A DNA stretch of 64,000 bases. It comes from Scytalidium lignicola (lineage: Eukaryota; Ascomycota; Leotiomycetes). Numbering within the stretch: position 1 is the first letter of the stretch; the number at the start of each line of letters is the position of its first letter. Positions 9,838 to 19,953 of the stretch are shown here, one piece after another. The stretch is from positions 62,001 through 126,000 of the forward strand of contig NCSJ02000061.1 of assembly GCA_002812745.2 (NCBI GenBank), given 5' to 3'. The notes beneath the pieces were generated by a model, which ran no database searches, was not told where the DNA came from, and saw only the letters and a list, made by a program, of their open reading frames with translations. A program made the position numbers and the translations under genes.

Positions 9838-11489
9838 TCAAAAATCAAAAGCACCACGCACCGAGGAGTTCATATTTTCGAGAAGAGCAAGAGACCCAAT
9901 CGGCAGCTCGTCAGTTATTCGCTGTGTCGAAGGTGGAAGCCCAACCTCTTTTAAAGGCCACTCGATATACCGATGCCATCTAAGGTCAAGTTGCCGCAGG
10001 ATCGTAGCAAGTATGCTTGCAGCTCCACCATCCAGATACCAAGCCTTGGTTCCAGCTCGATGCAACACGATGCAATAATGGGCCAAAAGAATCAAAGCAC
10101 CAGGATGCCAATTCTCGAGCAGCCTGACAAATTCGACGGAGTTCTTAACCGGCCAGAAGCGTACTACATCTAATGTAGAGACTCTCTCATTCAGCACATG
10201 CAGGCAGGAGAAGTTTTGAGCTAACGAGAGGGCCGAATCGTTATATGGAACTCGTATCTCTTCTGGCCAATCGTCCGAAGGAATCGCCAGGAAGTAATTG
10301 AGTGTTGGCTGATGAGGGAATTTGGATATGTCAACTAGGGTTTCCCAAGATCTGGTCAGATGTCCAACAGGCCCTGTCCCGATTCGATCCCAGAACTCGC
10401 AGAACATGGTGCCTAGGAAATTGTCGAGTTAGCGGTGCCTTGAGCACAGCGACTCGAAAGGCTAATTACTTACAACCACTACGAATGAAGAATAACCAAC
10501 TTGGTAGCTTGTTATCATTTTCTTCAGCTGCGATTAAACTTTCATCCAAGGCGTAAGAAGTAATACCCAACAGACGGACAAATATAAGAACTGCATCACA
10601 AATTTCGCTCTCAAGGCTGCGGGTTGCGACGAGAAACAGAGGTATCGCGAGGTCCTGATGAGTTCTGGCTTGTATAACTAGTTCTGAACGCCTCTTGGGA
10701 TTGAGATATGCCATATGAAGCGCAGCACAAGCCAGTAGAACGTGCTTTAGATACTCATATTGGTATGCAAGCTGTGGAACTATAACGTGCCAAATTTGTT
10801 GGGTATCCTCATCATTAGTAAGGGTTAGCCATGTGTAAGTGGTAAAGTGAAGCATTAGTAAATTGTCCGATTCACTGAGGCTTCTTGAAGACGTGGTGGA
10901 AGACGGAGTTGAAGAGAGGGAGAGGTTTGGATCTGCAAGTTGTTCCTGCGGTTCAGATTAGCGCTGCCGGTTGAAACTTGATTTAATTGCCTACTGCCCA
11001 ATGCTCGGTCCTAGTCTGACGAATAATTTGGACCGTATTTTTGGAGAGAATCTTTGAAGGCGTGCCTGTGAAATACCGTAATAGATTTCCTTTGAAGAAA
11101 GTTTGAAGAGGTGCTGCTTGCCAGTCCACAGTTGCCAGTCCTTGCCTTCCATGAGTAGAAAGCCAGTGGTTTCTCATACGCTTCTCTGTCATACACAGAT
11201 ATTTGCAATCTTCGTATCTGCACTGTAGCCCATCTTGGACAGGCAGTAATGGAATAGGGAACTCGCTAGGTATGTATTTTATCACGAGCTTATGCTCAGC
11301 AAGCTCAAATTTCTTCACATGTTGCATAAAAGGTTCACGATCCGACCGTTTTATTCGGTGTATATCCTTCAGATGGCGTGTGATCGCCTTCGGTTGAATT
11401 GCGTACCTGCAAGATGTACAGACTACTACTTTGTAAGGAGACAGGTATTGCAGCAGCTCCTCTGGCGGAGGGTTCAAATGTGATGGCAT
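9838..11489 (-). CDS. DUF3505 zinc-finger/fungal transcription factor fusion, 3 exons
   Basis: Exons 10995-11489, 10474-10945 and 9838-10412 join in frame to 513 aa, with introns of 49 and 61 bp and standard GTAGGC/GTAAGT donors. Residues 1-165 form a DUF3505-type region with two widely spaced zinc-ligand sets: VVCTSCRYAI..HLKDIH, then CRYEDCKYLC..HWLSTH. DUF3505 is known from OrsD-like proteins of fungal polyketide clusters. A Ser/Thr-rich linker (LSLSSTPSSTTSSRSLSE) follows. The rest resembles Upc2-type regulators (MLHFTTYTWLTL, VVPQLAYQYEYLKHVLLACAALHMAYL). There is no Zn2Cys6 cluster, so the zinc region may replace it. It lies beside a polyketide synthase relic. No damage is seen. Confidence 0.82.
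11211..11222 (+). promoter_or_regulatory. TTCGTATCTGCA match inside an exon
   Basis: An exact copy of the motif found in the promoters at 14.3-21.8 kb, here inside exon 1 of the DUF3505 gene, where it encodes part of CRYED on the minus strand. It may well be chance or coding constraint. Confidence 0.15.
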
Positions 11490-12440
11490 TGCCAGCGTGT
11501 TTGAATACGGGGTTAGTGATAGACTTCAACAGTTTTGCGATGGTCAATTGGAGGTAGGCTGTGATGGGTCGTGAGCTTTGCGGTGTCACCGCATCAGCAC
11601 GTCTCCCGCCTCCCAATCAGAGAGGCTTGTGAGCACGGCGCAGCATTCAGCACCACTACGGAATGGACAGAGCGAGCAGATTCAGCGATCACAGCAACCT
11701 AAAGGCTTACGGTATCATCGCCTCAGCCTTGCGACGAGTGTGGAATCGGCCACATCTATTACTTCACTCTAGCATCGAAACAACTCCATCCAGCTCTCCA
11801 AAGGATCTCTCTTTAGGTCGAATCTCATCCCAGAGCCGGAATATTAACGAGGCCCTGTTCTCTATTCGTCACTTGGAAATACCACCAGGTGTATCTTCGC
11901 AGAAGGGCAGTAAGGAATTAATGCTATTACAATGGTAGTAGTACGAGGTCCCATAAATATACGTAACGTCAAGAACGTATAAGCGGAGGATACATGATTA
12001 GTTTAAGGGACTATGAAAGTTGGTAATAGCCAAAATTCGGGTTTTATATAATTTACTAAATAGTTTATAAGTCTGCTCAAGGCTAAAGAACGTCGGGTGT
12101 CTTCTAATACAAAAGTTNAAAAAAGTATGGATATTAGGGCTTTGGATTAGGTAGCTAAGAAGTGGGGTCATAAAATAGTGACAATCATACTGTAATATAA
12201 TCGCGTTAATAAATACTGCTCGCCTTCAATTGCAATTCATCATTAAAACTAAAAGAATAGAAATTCAGATATATTTCGCAGCATGTTCTGCACCATATTT
12301 GAGAATCTGATAACGTGCTATAAAACTGCTACCTACTGCATCCGACAGAAGCACCTCTTTGCATCCTTGCCTACAATGTGTTTATGTTTATGTTTAAAGC
12401 TAGGATGTGGTGCTGAAGCAGTCACAGTACTTAGCAACCG
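11490..12440. other. Intergenic
   Basis: No supported gene. There is an N at 12118 next to an A run. The frames at 11578-11938 have no recognisable content. AT content rises after about 11940. Confidence 0.4.
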
Positions 12441-13908
12441 CTAACTACTATAAGGGAGCCATTCAGGTTTTGAAGAACCTATAGGGGATATGATTGGATC
12501 CGACCAGTATTCCGGTGTTTCAGACATCTCAACCTGAGAGCCAAGACGGGTAAATTCTCCAAATGCAGTCTGACCTGTCTGCAGATTTGGCTGCAACGGC
12601 TTGTGTTCGGGTCCTAAGTTCTCCATATTGAGAAGGACGTCATTTTCGACCAGTCCAAGTGCTTGCTCGAACATGATTGTTTGAGATAAGGTAATTGTCA
12701 CCAAGTAACTACCACCTTCGGTAGCACGTCGCAGTAATGCGGCTTGAACGCCAATAGATCCCAAATAGCCAGTCAAGAAATCGCAGACTACATTCACACC
12801 GTGCGGTAGCTGAGGTTGATCTGATGAACCTATATCACACAATAATCCGCAGAGACCGGCTGCCGTAAAATCGAAGCCCATCCAGTCAGCCCATGGCCCA
12901 GATGGTGTATTGAGTTTCATCCTCACATAAATGATGCCTGGCCGATGTTGTGCCAATGTCTCGGCAGAAAACCCTTGCTGATCTGCTAGGTGTGGACGCA
13001 GATTCTCAACAAACACATCAGCTTCCTTCACGAGGTTGTAAATTGCTTTCTTATTGCTATCAATGCGTGCGTCCAGGTAGGCTTCGCGAATCCCTGCCTG
13101 GCACTGCCAATACATGGTAGGTTCTTCTACCCAGTTCAAGGTGTTGAGATTCAAGCAATCGGCACCTTGGGCGGCCAGCTGTCGTAATACAGCCGGTCCA
13201 GCGACCACATGTACCATACCTAGAGCTCGTATGTTCGAAAGCGGTCGAGAACCGGGGGGGAATGGTTCGGGCTTGCTATCACCGATTTTCTGAATGTGGA
13301 TCAGTGGTGTTGCAGCGCTGCGCCGATACTGCTCCGTGGATTCGAACTCCTGTCGAGTCCGGCAAATAACCAACGGCACTGAAGCATTTTGTGCTGCGTT
13401 TTCCAAGTCGACCGCATCCCATTTACGCGTTGCCCGCTCCAGCTGTTTGGGCAACGTGCCGCTATCAAGAAGGCGCATAACTCTTTCGGTGTTGGAACTA
13501 TACAGTGAGGTCAAAATCACGNAAACGCCCGTCCCTTGTCGGTAGAATGTGGCTTCCCAGCTCACCCACATTCCCGCCGAACATTTGTGGTGTACCGTTG
13601 ACTAATGTGCAGTTGATGAGCGTATCTTGCCAGGGGCTCTGAATAACATAGGCCTTTCGTAGATCAATATGAATATCTTGACTATGGCCGGTCCGTTTCT
13701 TCCAGATGATGGCTGAGGCAATTGCGTTTGCGCCGCTTATAGCTGCTGATGCACAAGCTACCTTAATGTGAGTTGGACGGATTGGATCCATTCCCTCGAA
13801 GGTAATTTGACCGCCGAAATCATTGCGGCTTAGACCTGCTTCTTGTAACAGGCCATCTACTACAGCAAGGAGGTCTTCGTGATTATGCACGGGTTGATAA
13901 GGGAACAT
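12441..13908 (-). CDS. Family III (CaiB/BaiF) CoA-transferase
   Basis: CaiB/BaiF enzymes move CoA between carboxylic acids such as carnitine, formate or bile acids. The frame is split only by an N at 13522: if the N is ignored, TRDGR runs straight into FVILTSLYSS, giving about 488 residues. Family marks in the second half are EAYLDARID, LVKEADVFVENLRPH, GIIYVRMKLN and ADWMGFDFTAAGLCGLLCD; the first half has ASAAISGANAIASAI and GNVGELGSHILPTRDGR. The two-part layout matches fungal versions. The start chosen (13906-13908, MFPYQPVHNHED) suits the family; an ATG at 13956 would add 16 residues. It is divergent from the propeller gene, and their shared promoter has three TTCGTATCTGC sites. The substrate is unknown. 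Confidence 0.85.
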
Positions 13909-14280
13909 TGTCAATGCTCTTTTGAGTACTTTGGGATTAAAATAAATACTGATCAACTTTCAGGTATATGGATGTATGAATGTGAGGACAAGGACGAGGT
14001 TGCAATCGATGAGATGGAGGGGCGCAGACTTGTACTTATAGACTTAATATTTGGTGTTTGGCTCACATCTAGCATGTTTTGGGAGTAATACCACATACTC
14101 AAAGATCAAGACGGCAGTAGGCTAGCTCATCTTGATTGTGCGCCAAGATACCTAATTACCAACGAATCGATGCGCCGTGAAATATCAGGAGACTTCATGA
14201 AAATCTTATTCATTCTCTTTTGTCATGCCGATACAAATGCTGACCGATGGAGAGACAACTATGATTATGCATCCCGGCTC

Positions 14281-14291
14281 GCAGATACGAA
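14281..14291 (-). promoter_or_regulatory. TTCGTATCTGC site 1
   Basis: Exact 11-mer on the minus strand, extended as TTTCGTATCTGCGAG. With site 2 it forms an inverted pair about 100 bp apart. Confidence 0.6.
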
Positions 14292-14394
14292 ATGATGCCG
14301 AAGTAAAGTTGAGATTATGTGTTGAGAAACACCGACACTTAACGTTGATGCAAATAAGAGGTTAGGAAGGTCGTTCCTCTCCGCATGAGGCGTT

Positions 14395-14405
14395 TTCGTA
14401 TCTGC
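14395..14405 (+). promoter_or_regulatory. TTCGTATCTGC site 2
   Basis: Exact 11-mer on the plus strand, extended as TTTTCGTATCTGCGAGG. It shares the GAG extension with site 1. Confidence 0.6.
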
Positions 14406-14597
14406 GAGGGTGTGGCGTTACCAGCTTTCCCCCGGGATAGTAGCCACAAAATGGGATGGCGTCTAAAGAGAGGATTGATAGCCGGCGATCCAGTCAATAT
14501 TGTTCAATGCCTCAATTAGGAACTAGCCTCTCAGTCTTTTAGCTATCTACGTGGTAAATATCGTTGCATCAGTTGATAGCATCTGTCATAGGCAGTT

Positions 14598-14608
14598 TTC
14601 GTATCTGC
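14598..14608 (+). promoter_or_regulatory. TTCGTATCTGC site 3
   Basis: Exact 11-mer, in context TTTTCGTATCTGCACC, about 350 bp before the propeller gene start. Confidence 0.6.
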
Positions 14609-14959
14609 ACCTTGGATCACTATCCGGAACATGCGTTTTTGAATCTGTTGCGGCCTTGTGGTCCAAATTAGAAGGCTAGACTTTAAGGTGATCGGGATTA
14701 ATAAACTTTTTGAGGTTGTTGTTGAAGATCGTCGGCCAGATAGCTGGCATGGTTTGTTTGGCTAGACTCCTTGGAGGAAGGCGGGCGAGACCCTAACTTT
14801 GTGAACAGTTCTGATGCATGTATAAAGTAGACTCTCGATATTACTAGTTAAGGTATTAGTTGTATCTATCTCGACACATCACAGATCTTTTCACCCTAAT
14901 TCACAATCAATATTTTGTAACCATTATTGTTTCTCTCCTCAAAGCCTCACTCCCCAATT

Positions 14960-15868
14960 ATGGCAACCAAGACCAGACTGTTCTTCCTAGATGTTGGCCT
15001 GTCAAAGATGCAAAGCTCAGCACCGCAGGGCAGTATCCTCAGCTGCAACGCGGACGGTTCCCACCTCCAGACGATAATTAAGGGAATCATGACTGCTCCT
15101 GACGGGCTTGCCATTGATCTAGAGCACAACCATATTTACTTCACCAACATGGCCGTTCCATCAACTGATTCTGGCTTTATCTCTCGTGTCGATATAACTG
15201 GCGAGAACCTGGTCAACATTGTTCCTCCTGGAGTTACATGGACTCCTAAACAACTAACCCTCGAGAAGTCAACATCGAAACTATACTGGTCTGATCGAGA
15301 GGGTATGCGTCTATTTAGGTGTAACTTGGATGGCTCGAACATCGAAAAATTAGTATGCAATGGTACTACTGATACTGACCGTGAGGATCAGCGAAACTGG
15401 TGTGTTGGTATTGCCGTCAATCTCCGGCGGAAGCTTATCTTCTGGACCCAGAAAGGACCGTCCAAGGGCAATCAAGGACGATTATTTTGCGCTGGTATAG
15501 ACATTCCAGAAGGGGAGACCGCAGAAAGTCGGACTGACAGGAGAGTTTTGCTTGATCATCTCCCAGAGCCTATTGATTTGGATTTTGACCAAGAAGCCAA
15601 TCTGTTGTACATGTCAGACCGCGGAGATCCACCCTTTGGAAATACCATAAATAAAATTGATGTAAGCGATTTACATAAGGTTGTCAAGACAGTTTTGGTG
15701 AGGAAGATGCATGAGGCGATTGGATTGGCGATTGATTACAGGAACCAGAAGATGTATATGACCGACCTTGGTGGTGGCTTGTATACCGCAAACTTGGATG
15801 GCAGTGGGGAACAAGTTCTATTCTCAGACTTGGGTGACTTGACTGGAATTGCTTGTGTCGCTGGATGA
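14960..15868 (+). CDS. YWTD/LDL-receptor class B-like beta-propeller protein
   Basis: Intronless, 302 aa from the ATG at 14960 (MATKTRLFFLDVG). Repeats of about 40-45 residues carry the propeller blade pattern: GLAIDLEHNHIYFTNM, LTLEKSTSKLYWSDREG, GIAVNLRRKLIFWTQKG, DLDFDQEANLLYMSDRG and GLAIDYRNQKMYMTDLGG, each with a D/N-x-x-x-x-x-L/I-Y-W/M-x-D core. There is no signal peptide or membrane segment, so it is probably cytosolic. Such fungal proteins resemble SMP-30/lactonase propellers in shape, but I see no metal-site signature that would settle catalysis. It is divergent from the CoA-transferase and shares its motif-bearing promoter, suggesting a role in the same pathway, perhaps hydrolysis of a lactone or sensing of an intermediate (inference). 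Confidence 0.82.
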   Translation: MATKTRLFFLDVGLSKMQSSAPQGSILSCNADGSHLQTIIKGIMTAPDGLAIDLEHNHIYFTNMAVPSTDSGFISRVDITGENLVNIVPPGVTWTPKQLTLEKSTSKLYWSDREGMRLFRCNLDGSNIEKLVCNGTTDTDREDQRNWCVGIAVNLRRKLIFWTQKGPSKGNQGRLFCAGIDIPEGETAESRTDRRVLLDHLPEPIDLDFDQEANLLYMSDRGDPPFGNTINKIDVSDLHKVVKTVLVRKMHEAIGLAIDYRNQKMYMTDLGGGLYTANLDGSGEQVLFSDLGDLTGIACVAG

Positions 15869-16331
15869 GGTCTGCTGCAATGGCTAGTTACTTAACAGTG
15901 CCTATGTTTCTATGATTATCTAGCTTTTGAAATGCCAAACTTTTATTCTTTGCATCTGTAACCTTTATTCATGCTTTGAAGTTTGTTGAGATTAAGAACC
16001 AGACTAATTTAAGATATAGTACATTTCAAGATCTCACCATTATCAGGGTTCTGAATCACCGGTGTTAAAGGCGGCATGAACCGGTTTAACTAGCCTAGAA
16101 GTGTATACGTATTTTCATAACTAAATATTTCATGACTCCGATAGTTGATATCGCTAATCATTGTTCGATACTAATACTAGCTTATTAAGGCATATAGTAC
16201 AATTCACCAACATATGATAGCAGTTTGGTGGGTGCAAATAGTGAGTGTGATCGCATAAAGTAGTATAACTATGTGAAATTTCGTCAAAAGCGCGAAGTTT
16301 TGTCTCTTGAAATATAGAGTATGTCAACATT
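15869..16331. other. Intergenic between convergent genes
   Basis: AT-rich 3' flank of the propeller gene and of the dehydrogenase. No coding content and no copy of the shared motif, as expected for a region holding two gene ends. Confidence 0.5.
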
Positions 16332-17412
16332 CTATACCAAGGCTGACGTCTGCGTTTTAAGGAGAATCAATTTAACCAAAACCTCATCTCGCTGCTCTTC
16401 AACTACCTTTGGGTCCATAGTGCTTAACAAATCTTGAACACTTGCATCCAATTTTCCAATGCCCTGAGTATCCCACTTAAAAGCATGTGCATCCATGTCT
16501 TTTTTCCATACTTGAGTGGCAGGGCCAAGATGTTCGATCAAGTGTTTGAAACCTGTCTTCCCTCCACCTCCTCCAAGTATATTGGTCATGAATGGTCCTG
16601 TCAGAGCCCAACGTAGGCCAAGTCCAGCGGTTACTGTGATATCTTGTAATCCAGAAATCTATGTCAGCAAAATCCATTAAAAACTTAAGAATAACTATGC
16701 TGAATCAAACTAACCAAGCTCTTCTGCAGAAACGATGCCCTGCTCAATCAGACTGTAAGCCTCGTTGCAAAGGGCAGCTTGAAGCCGGTTAGCTATAAAC
16801 CCGGGGCATTCCTTTCGGACCAAAATGGGACTCTTGTTTAAAGATTGATAAAATTCCAAAGCTTGAGTAGTATATTTGGCTTCTGTTCCTGGATGAGGCA
16901 CAACTTCGACGAGAGGAACCAAGTGAGGCGGATTAAATGGGTGACCGATAAGAACTCGGCCCGGATTCTTCTTGCACCCGGTAACGAATTGAGAAGATGG
17001 AATTCCAGATGAGGAGGAAGCAATGATGACGTCTTCCCTAGTACGTGAATCTATATTGGCGAAAAGGGTTCGTTTGAACTCTAACCTCTCAGGTGCATTC
17101 TGAACAAGCCAATTTATGTTAGAAACGTTGGATGAAGAGCTAATATCTTACCTCTTGCACAAAGTCCACGATTGGGAGATGATCATCTATGTTTTCGACA
17201 AAAGTGTAATTGGAAAGCGAGGCGCCATCAGATAGTCCTATCTTCTCTAGCACTGGCAATTCCTTTCTCAGGTAAGCCTCAAGTTTGCTCTTTGCTTCTG
17301 GTGCTGGGTCAGAGACGATAACATGTAATCCACGAGCAAGAAATAAAGCTGTCCAACTAGCACCAATAACGCCAGTTCCGATTACGGCAACAGTTTTGAT
17401 AGATGTAGGCAT
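16332..17412 (-). CDS. 3-hydroxyacyl-CoA / L-carnitine dehydrogenase-like enzyme, 3 exons
   Basis: Exons 17152-17412, 16715-17099 and 16332-16642 join to 318 aa, with introns of 52 and 72 bp. The NAD-binding Rossmann motif is at residues 10-20 (VAVIGTGVIGASW). Residues ASSSSGIPSSQF and IGHPFNPPHLVPLVEVVPHP carry the catalytic His and the signature of the 3-HAD group that includes L-carnitine 3-dehydrogenase and lambda-crystallin/gulonate dehydrogenase. The C-terminal domain reads PGFIANRLQAALCNEAYSLI and DITVTAGLGLRWALTGPF. The second acceptor was chosen because it restores EELDITVTAGLG. The enzyme would oxidise a beta-hydroxy acid with NAD. It pairs logically with the CoA-transferase. Its promoter is shared with the NADH dehydrogenase and has two motif copies. 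Confidence 0.9.
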
Positions 17413-18030
17413 GGCAATGATGGTTTCGTTTTGAATACCTTGGAAATTACAGTCAAAATGGTCGTGAAAATTATGGATTTGGGGCGGATCAGACCAATAC
17501 CAAAAGCATCTATTTATAATGCCATGAGAGTAATTTATAAGCACACTTTCTGCATTAATCTGAAGCTGGGTGTTCTTTGAGGCAGCTGGGAAGACTATCG
17601 TTAGATGTTGGAGCATCCAGCAAGACACTGCGTTTGATTCGCTCTATCCATCACCTTGAAGCGAGTACGATTGGAAGTCAATCCCGATTTAGAAGATTTG
17701 GAACCAAGGATAGAGGGTCTTGTCACATCACATACTGGCTGGCTTGTGAGAAAGGCCGTGTCTCTACAGCTGACACAGACAGAAGGGTGGATCGTGTGGA
17801 GTTTCACCTTAGCACAATAGCGTCCTATGAATCTTGACTAATCAGGCAATACCGATATCAAATTATCATACCCATACAATAATGCATTCCACATAGAACT
17901 GTTTACTCGTCAAGTGAGTGATGAGTAAGCTGTTGGCATGCCGTTGATGCCTACACTTTAATAGGAGCACAATGAACTGGGTGTCGAGAAGCGCAGCCTG
18001 CTGCGAAAGCCCGCGTGGCTTACAGTAAGT

Positions 18031-18042
18031 TTCGTATCTGCA
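18031..18042 (+). promoter_or_regulatory. TTCGTATCTGCA site 4
   Basis: Exact match in context AGTTTCGTATCTGCAATC, about 490 bp upstream of the NADH dehydrogenase start. Confidence 0.6.
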
Positions 18043-18187
18043 ATCAGGGGTCTGATAACACTGCATGGCTATCTTAGCTATCTCTACAAAATTGAGGGGA
18101 TTTTAAGTTTAGCATCTCCAGAAGTACCCCGACTATAACACGAGATCATTTTGCGGGCTGTCATGCACAGCCCTCACACGTCATAGT

Positions 18188-18199
18188 TTCGTATCTGCA
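18188..18199 (+). promoter_or_regulatory. TTCGTATCTGCA site 5
   Basis: Exact match in context AGTTTCGTATCTGCAGAG. With site 4 it shares the longer form GTTTCGTATCTGCA. Confidence 0.6.
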
Positions 18200-18522
18200 G
18201 AGAACTTGCATTCTTCGGCTCGAAGTTTGATATAGGCCTCTGTCAGGGATTTAATTCACTTGAGGGTTCACTTGCCGACTGATTCGGAATCATATTACCT
18301 CTTTCTCCAACTCAATTCCATTACTACATGATTATCACATGTCGTATGAGTGAAGCATTCCTATTTCATAGCGAAAATATAAGTACAAAAAGAGCGGAAA
18401 ATCCACGTTAGATTTTATGATCAACATTGTATTACACCTAATTTTCCGAACTGCGTTTCCAGCCCCAATATTCTCTTCATTCTTGTAAATCCAAACTCAA
18501 TCATTCTGTTACAATTAGCATA

Positions 18523-19779
18523 ATGACTGATCCGGCCACGAAAAGGATCGTCATCGTGGGCAGTGGATGGAGCGGCCTTACTCTCTCACGCAAGTTAGAC
18601 AGCAAGAAATATATCATAACGGTAATTTCACCTCAAGCGACTTGTCCTTACACGCCTCTCCTAGCAAGCACAGCGTGTGGACTATTCCACTCGTCGCTTG
18701 CTGAGGAGCCCATTCGACGGAAGGACAAGACGCTGAGGTACATGCAGGCAACTGTCACTGATGTCAACTTCAATCGGAAAGTTTGTACCTGCAACCCGGC
18801 ATTTGCAAATTTGTCTGATGTCACATTTGAGGTCGAATATGACATTCTTGTGCTAGCACCAGGATGCACAAACCAGACATTTGGCATTCCGGGTGTTACT
18901 GAGAATGGATTGTTTGTTCGCAATGTCGCCGATGCCATAACGGTACAGCGCAAGATGCATGAAATTCTTGAGATAGCATCTCTTCCAACCATGACAGAGC
19001 GACAGCAACGAGATTTGTTACACGTTATTGTCGTTGGAGGTGGTCCTACGGGCGTTGAAATCACAGCGGAGATGTATGATCTATTCAGCAATGACCTCTC
19101 AAAACTATATCCCGATCTGAAGGATAAATTCACTATTTCTATCCACGATGTGGCCAGCAATATTCTCTCTGCCTTCGATACTAGCCTCTCCAAATATGCG
19201 CTCCAGAGTTTTGAGCGAAGACACGTGAGCATCAAAACCGACTCCCATATCACGCGTGTTGATAAGGGTTTCATAACCACCAAGGAAGATGGAGAGATCC
19301 CATATGGCCTTCTAATATGGGCAACGGGCAATAAAGCCGTTCCGCTAGTTGAACACTTGCCAGTTTTGAAGAGCTCTCGACTCCCTCGCATTCAGACAGA
19401 CGCATATCTGCGGGTCTGTGATACTAACGAGACGATCATTGATTCTGTATTCGCACTTGGTGATGCTGCTGATGTAAAGGGAGGCGAGTTACCTACTACT
19501 GCTGAGGTAGCATGCCAAAAGGGTGAATACCTTGCGAAAGCCCTAAACGTGGGAATAAATAATGTAGCTCCGTTCACGTACAAACAGAAAGCTATTGTGG
19601 CATATATTGGACAGCATGATGGTGTCGTCGGTGGCCAAAGGGATTGGGAGGGCCCAAACGCTTGGATTGCTTGGAGATCGAAGAATTTGACTTGGACAAG
19701 ATCTTGGAGGACTAAGTTTGCAATCATCTTTGAATGGGTTTTAAATTTTGGATTTGGAAAGGATATTGTGATGCACTAA
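18523..19779 (+). CDS. Type II (alternative) NADH:ubiquinone dehydrogenase-like flavoprotein
   Basis: Intronless, 418 aa. NDH-2 enzymes pass electrons from NADH to quinone without pumping protons, bound to a membrane face. The FAD motif is at residues 9-22 (IVIVGSGWSGLTLSR). The quinone-side segment is YTPLLASTACG. The second nucleotide motif is HVIVVGGGPTGVEITAE near residue 167. ATGN and DSVFALGDAAD are the usual C-terminal FAD contacts. The tail IAWRSKNLTWTRSWRTK...FGKDIVMH matches the amphipathic membrane-binding end of fungal NDH-2. It lacks the long mitochondrial presequence of standard paralogues, so it may act outside the mitochondrion or in peroxisomes (inference). It could re-oxidise NADH made by the adjacent dehydrogenase. 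The divergent promoter carries two shared motifs. Confidence 0.88.
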   Translation: MTDPATKRIVIVGSGWSGLTLSRKLDSKKYIITVISPQATCPYTPLLASTACGLFHSSLAEEPIRRKDKTLRYMQATVTDVNFNRKVCTCNPAFANLSDVTFEVEYDILVLAPGCTNQTFGIPGVTENGLFVRNVADAITVQRKMHEILEIASLPTMTERQQRDLLHVIVVGGGPTGVEITAEMYDLFSNDLSKLYPDLKDKFTISIHDVASNILSAFDTSLSKYALQSFERRHVSIKTDSHITRVDKGFITTKEDGEIPYGLLIWATGNKAVPLVEHLPVLKSSRLPRIQTDAYLRVCDTNETIIDSVFALGDAADVKGGELPTTAEVACQKGEYLAKALNVGINNVAPFTYKQKAIVAYIGQHDGVVGGQRDWEGPNAWIAWRSKNLTWTRSWRTKFAIIFEWVLNFGFGKDIVMH

Positions 19780-19953
19780 TAACAATACAGAGAGGTAATT
19801 TGATCTCTGTTAGTCGAAAACTTGGAAATATGGAAGTTAGAACATGATGAAAAGATTCCTCCAAATTCTAATTCTTTGCGTGATTGTGGTATTTTTAGGA
19901 CGATTAGACCTACAGAGCCATGAAGCCGGATCCTGGATTTTGAGGAGTGGTGT

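Larger units (their letters stand above)
13957..14959. promoter_or_regulatory. Divergent promoter region with three shared motifs
   Basis: This 1-kb non-coding stretch separates the CoA-transferase (minus) from the propeller gene (plus). It carries three exact TTCGTATCTGC copies, one reversed and two forward. I see no gene in it. Confidence 0.6.
17413..18522. promoter_or_regulatory. Divergent promoter region with two shared motifs
   Basis: Non-coding stretch between the minus-strand dehydrogenase and the plus-strand NADH dehydrogenase. It contains two forward TTCGTATCTGCA copies about 157 bp apart. Confidence 0.6.

Noticed and set aside
18648..19391. Minus-strand open frame of 247 codons inside the NDH-2 gene
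   Set aside because: Opposite-strand shadow; the plus-strand flavoprotein has all family motifs.
19400..19413. GCATATCTGCGG as another copy of the cluster motif
   Set aside because: Differs from TTCGTATCTGC at key positions and is inside the NDH-2 coding region.
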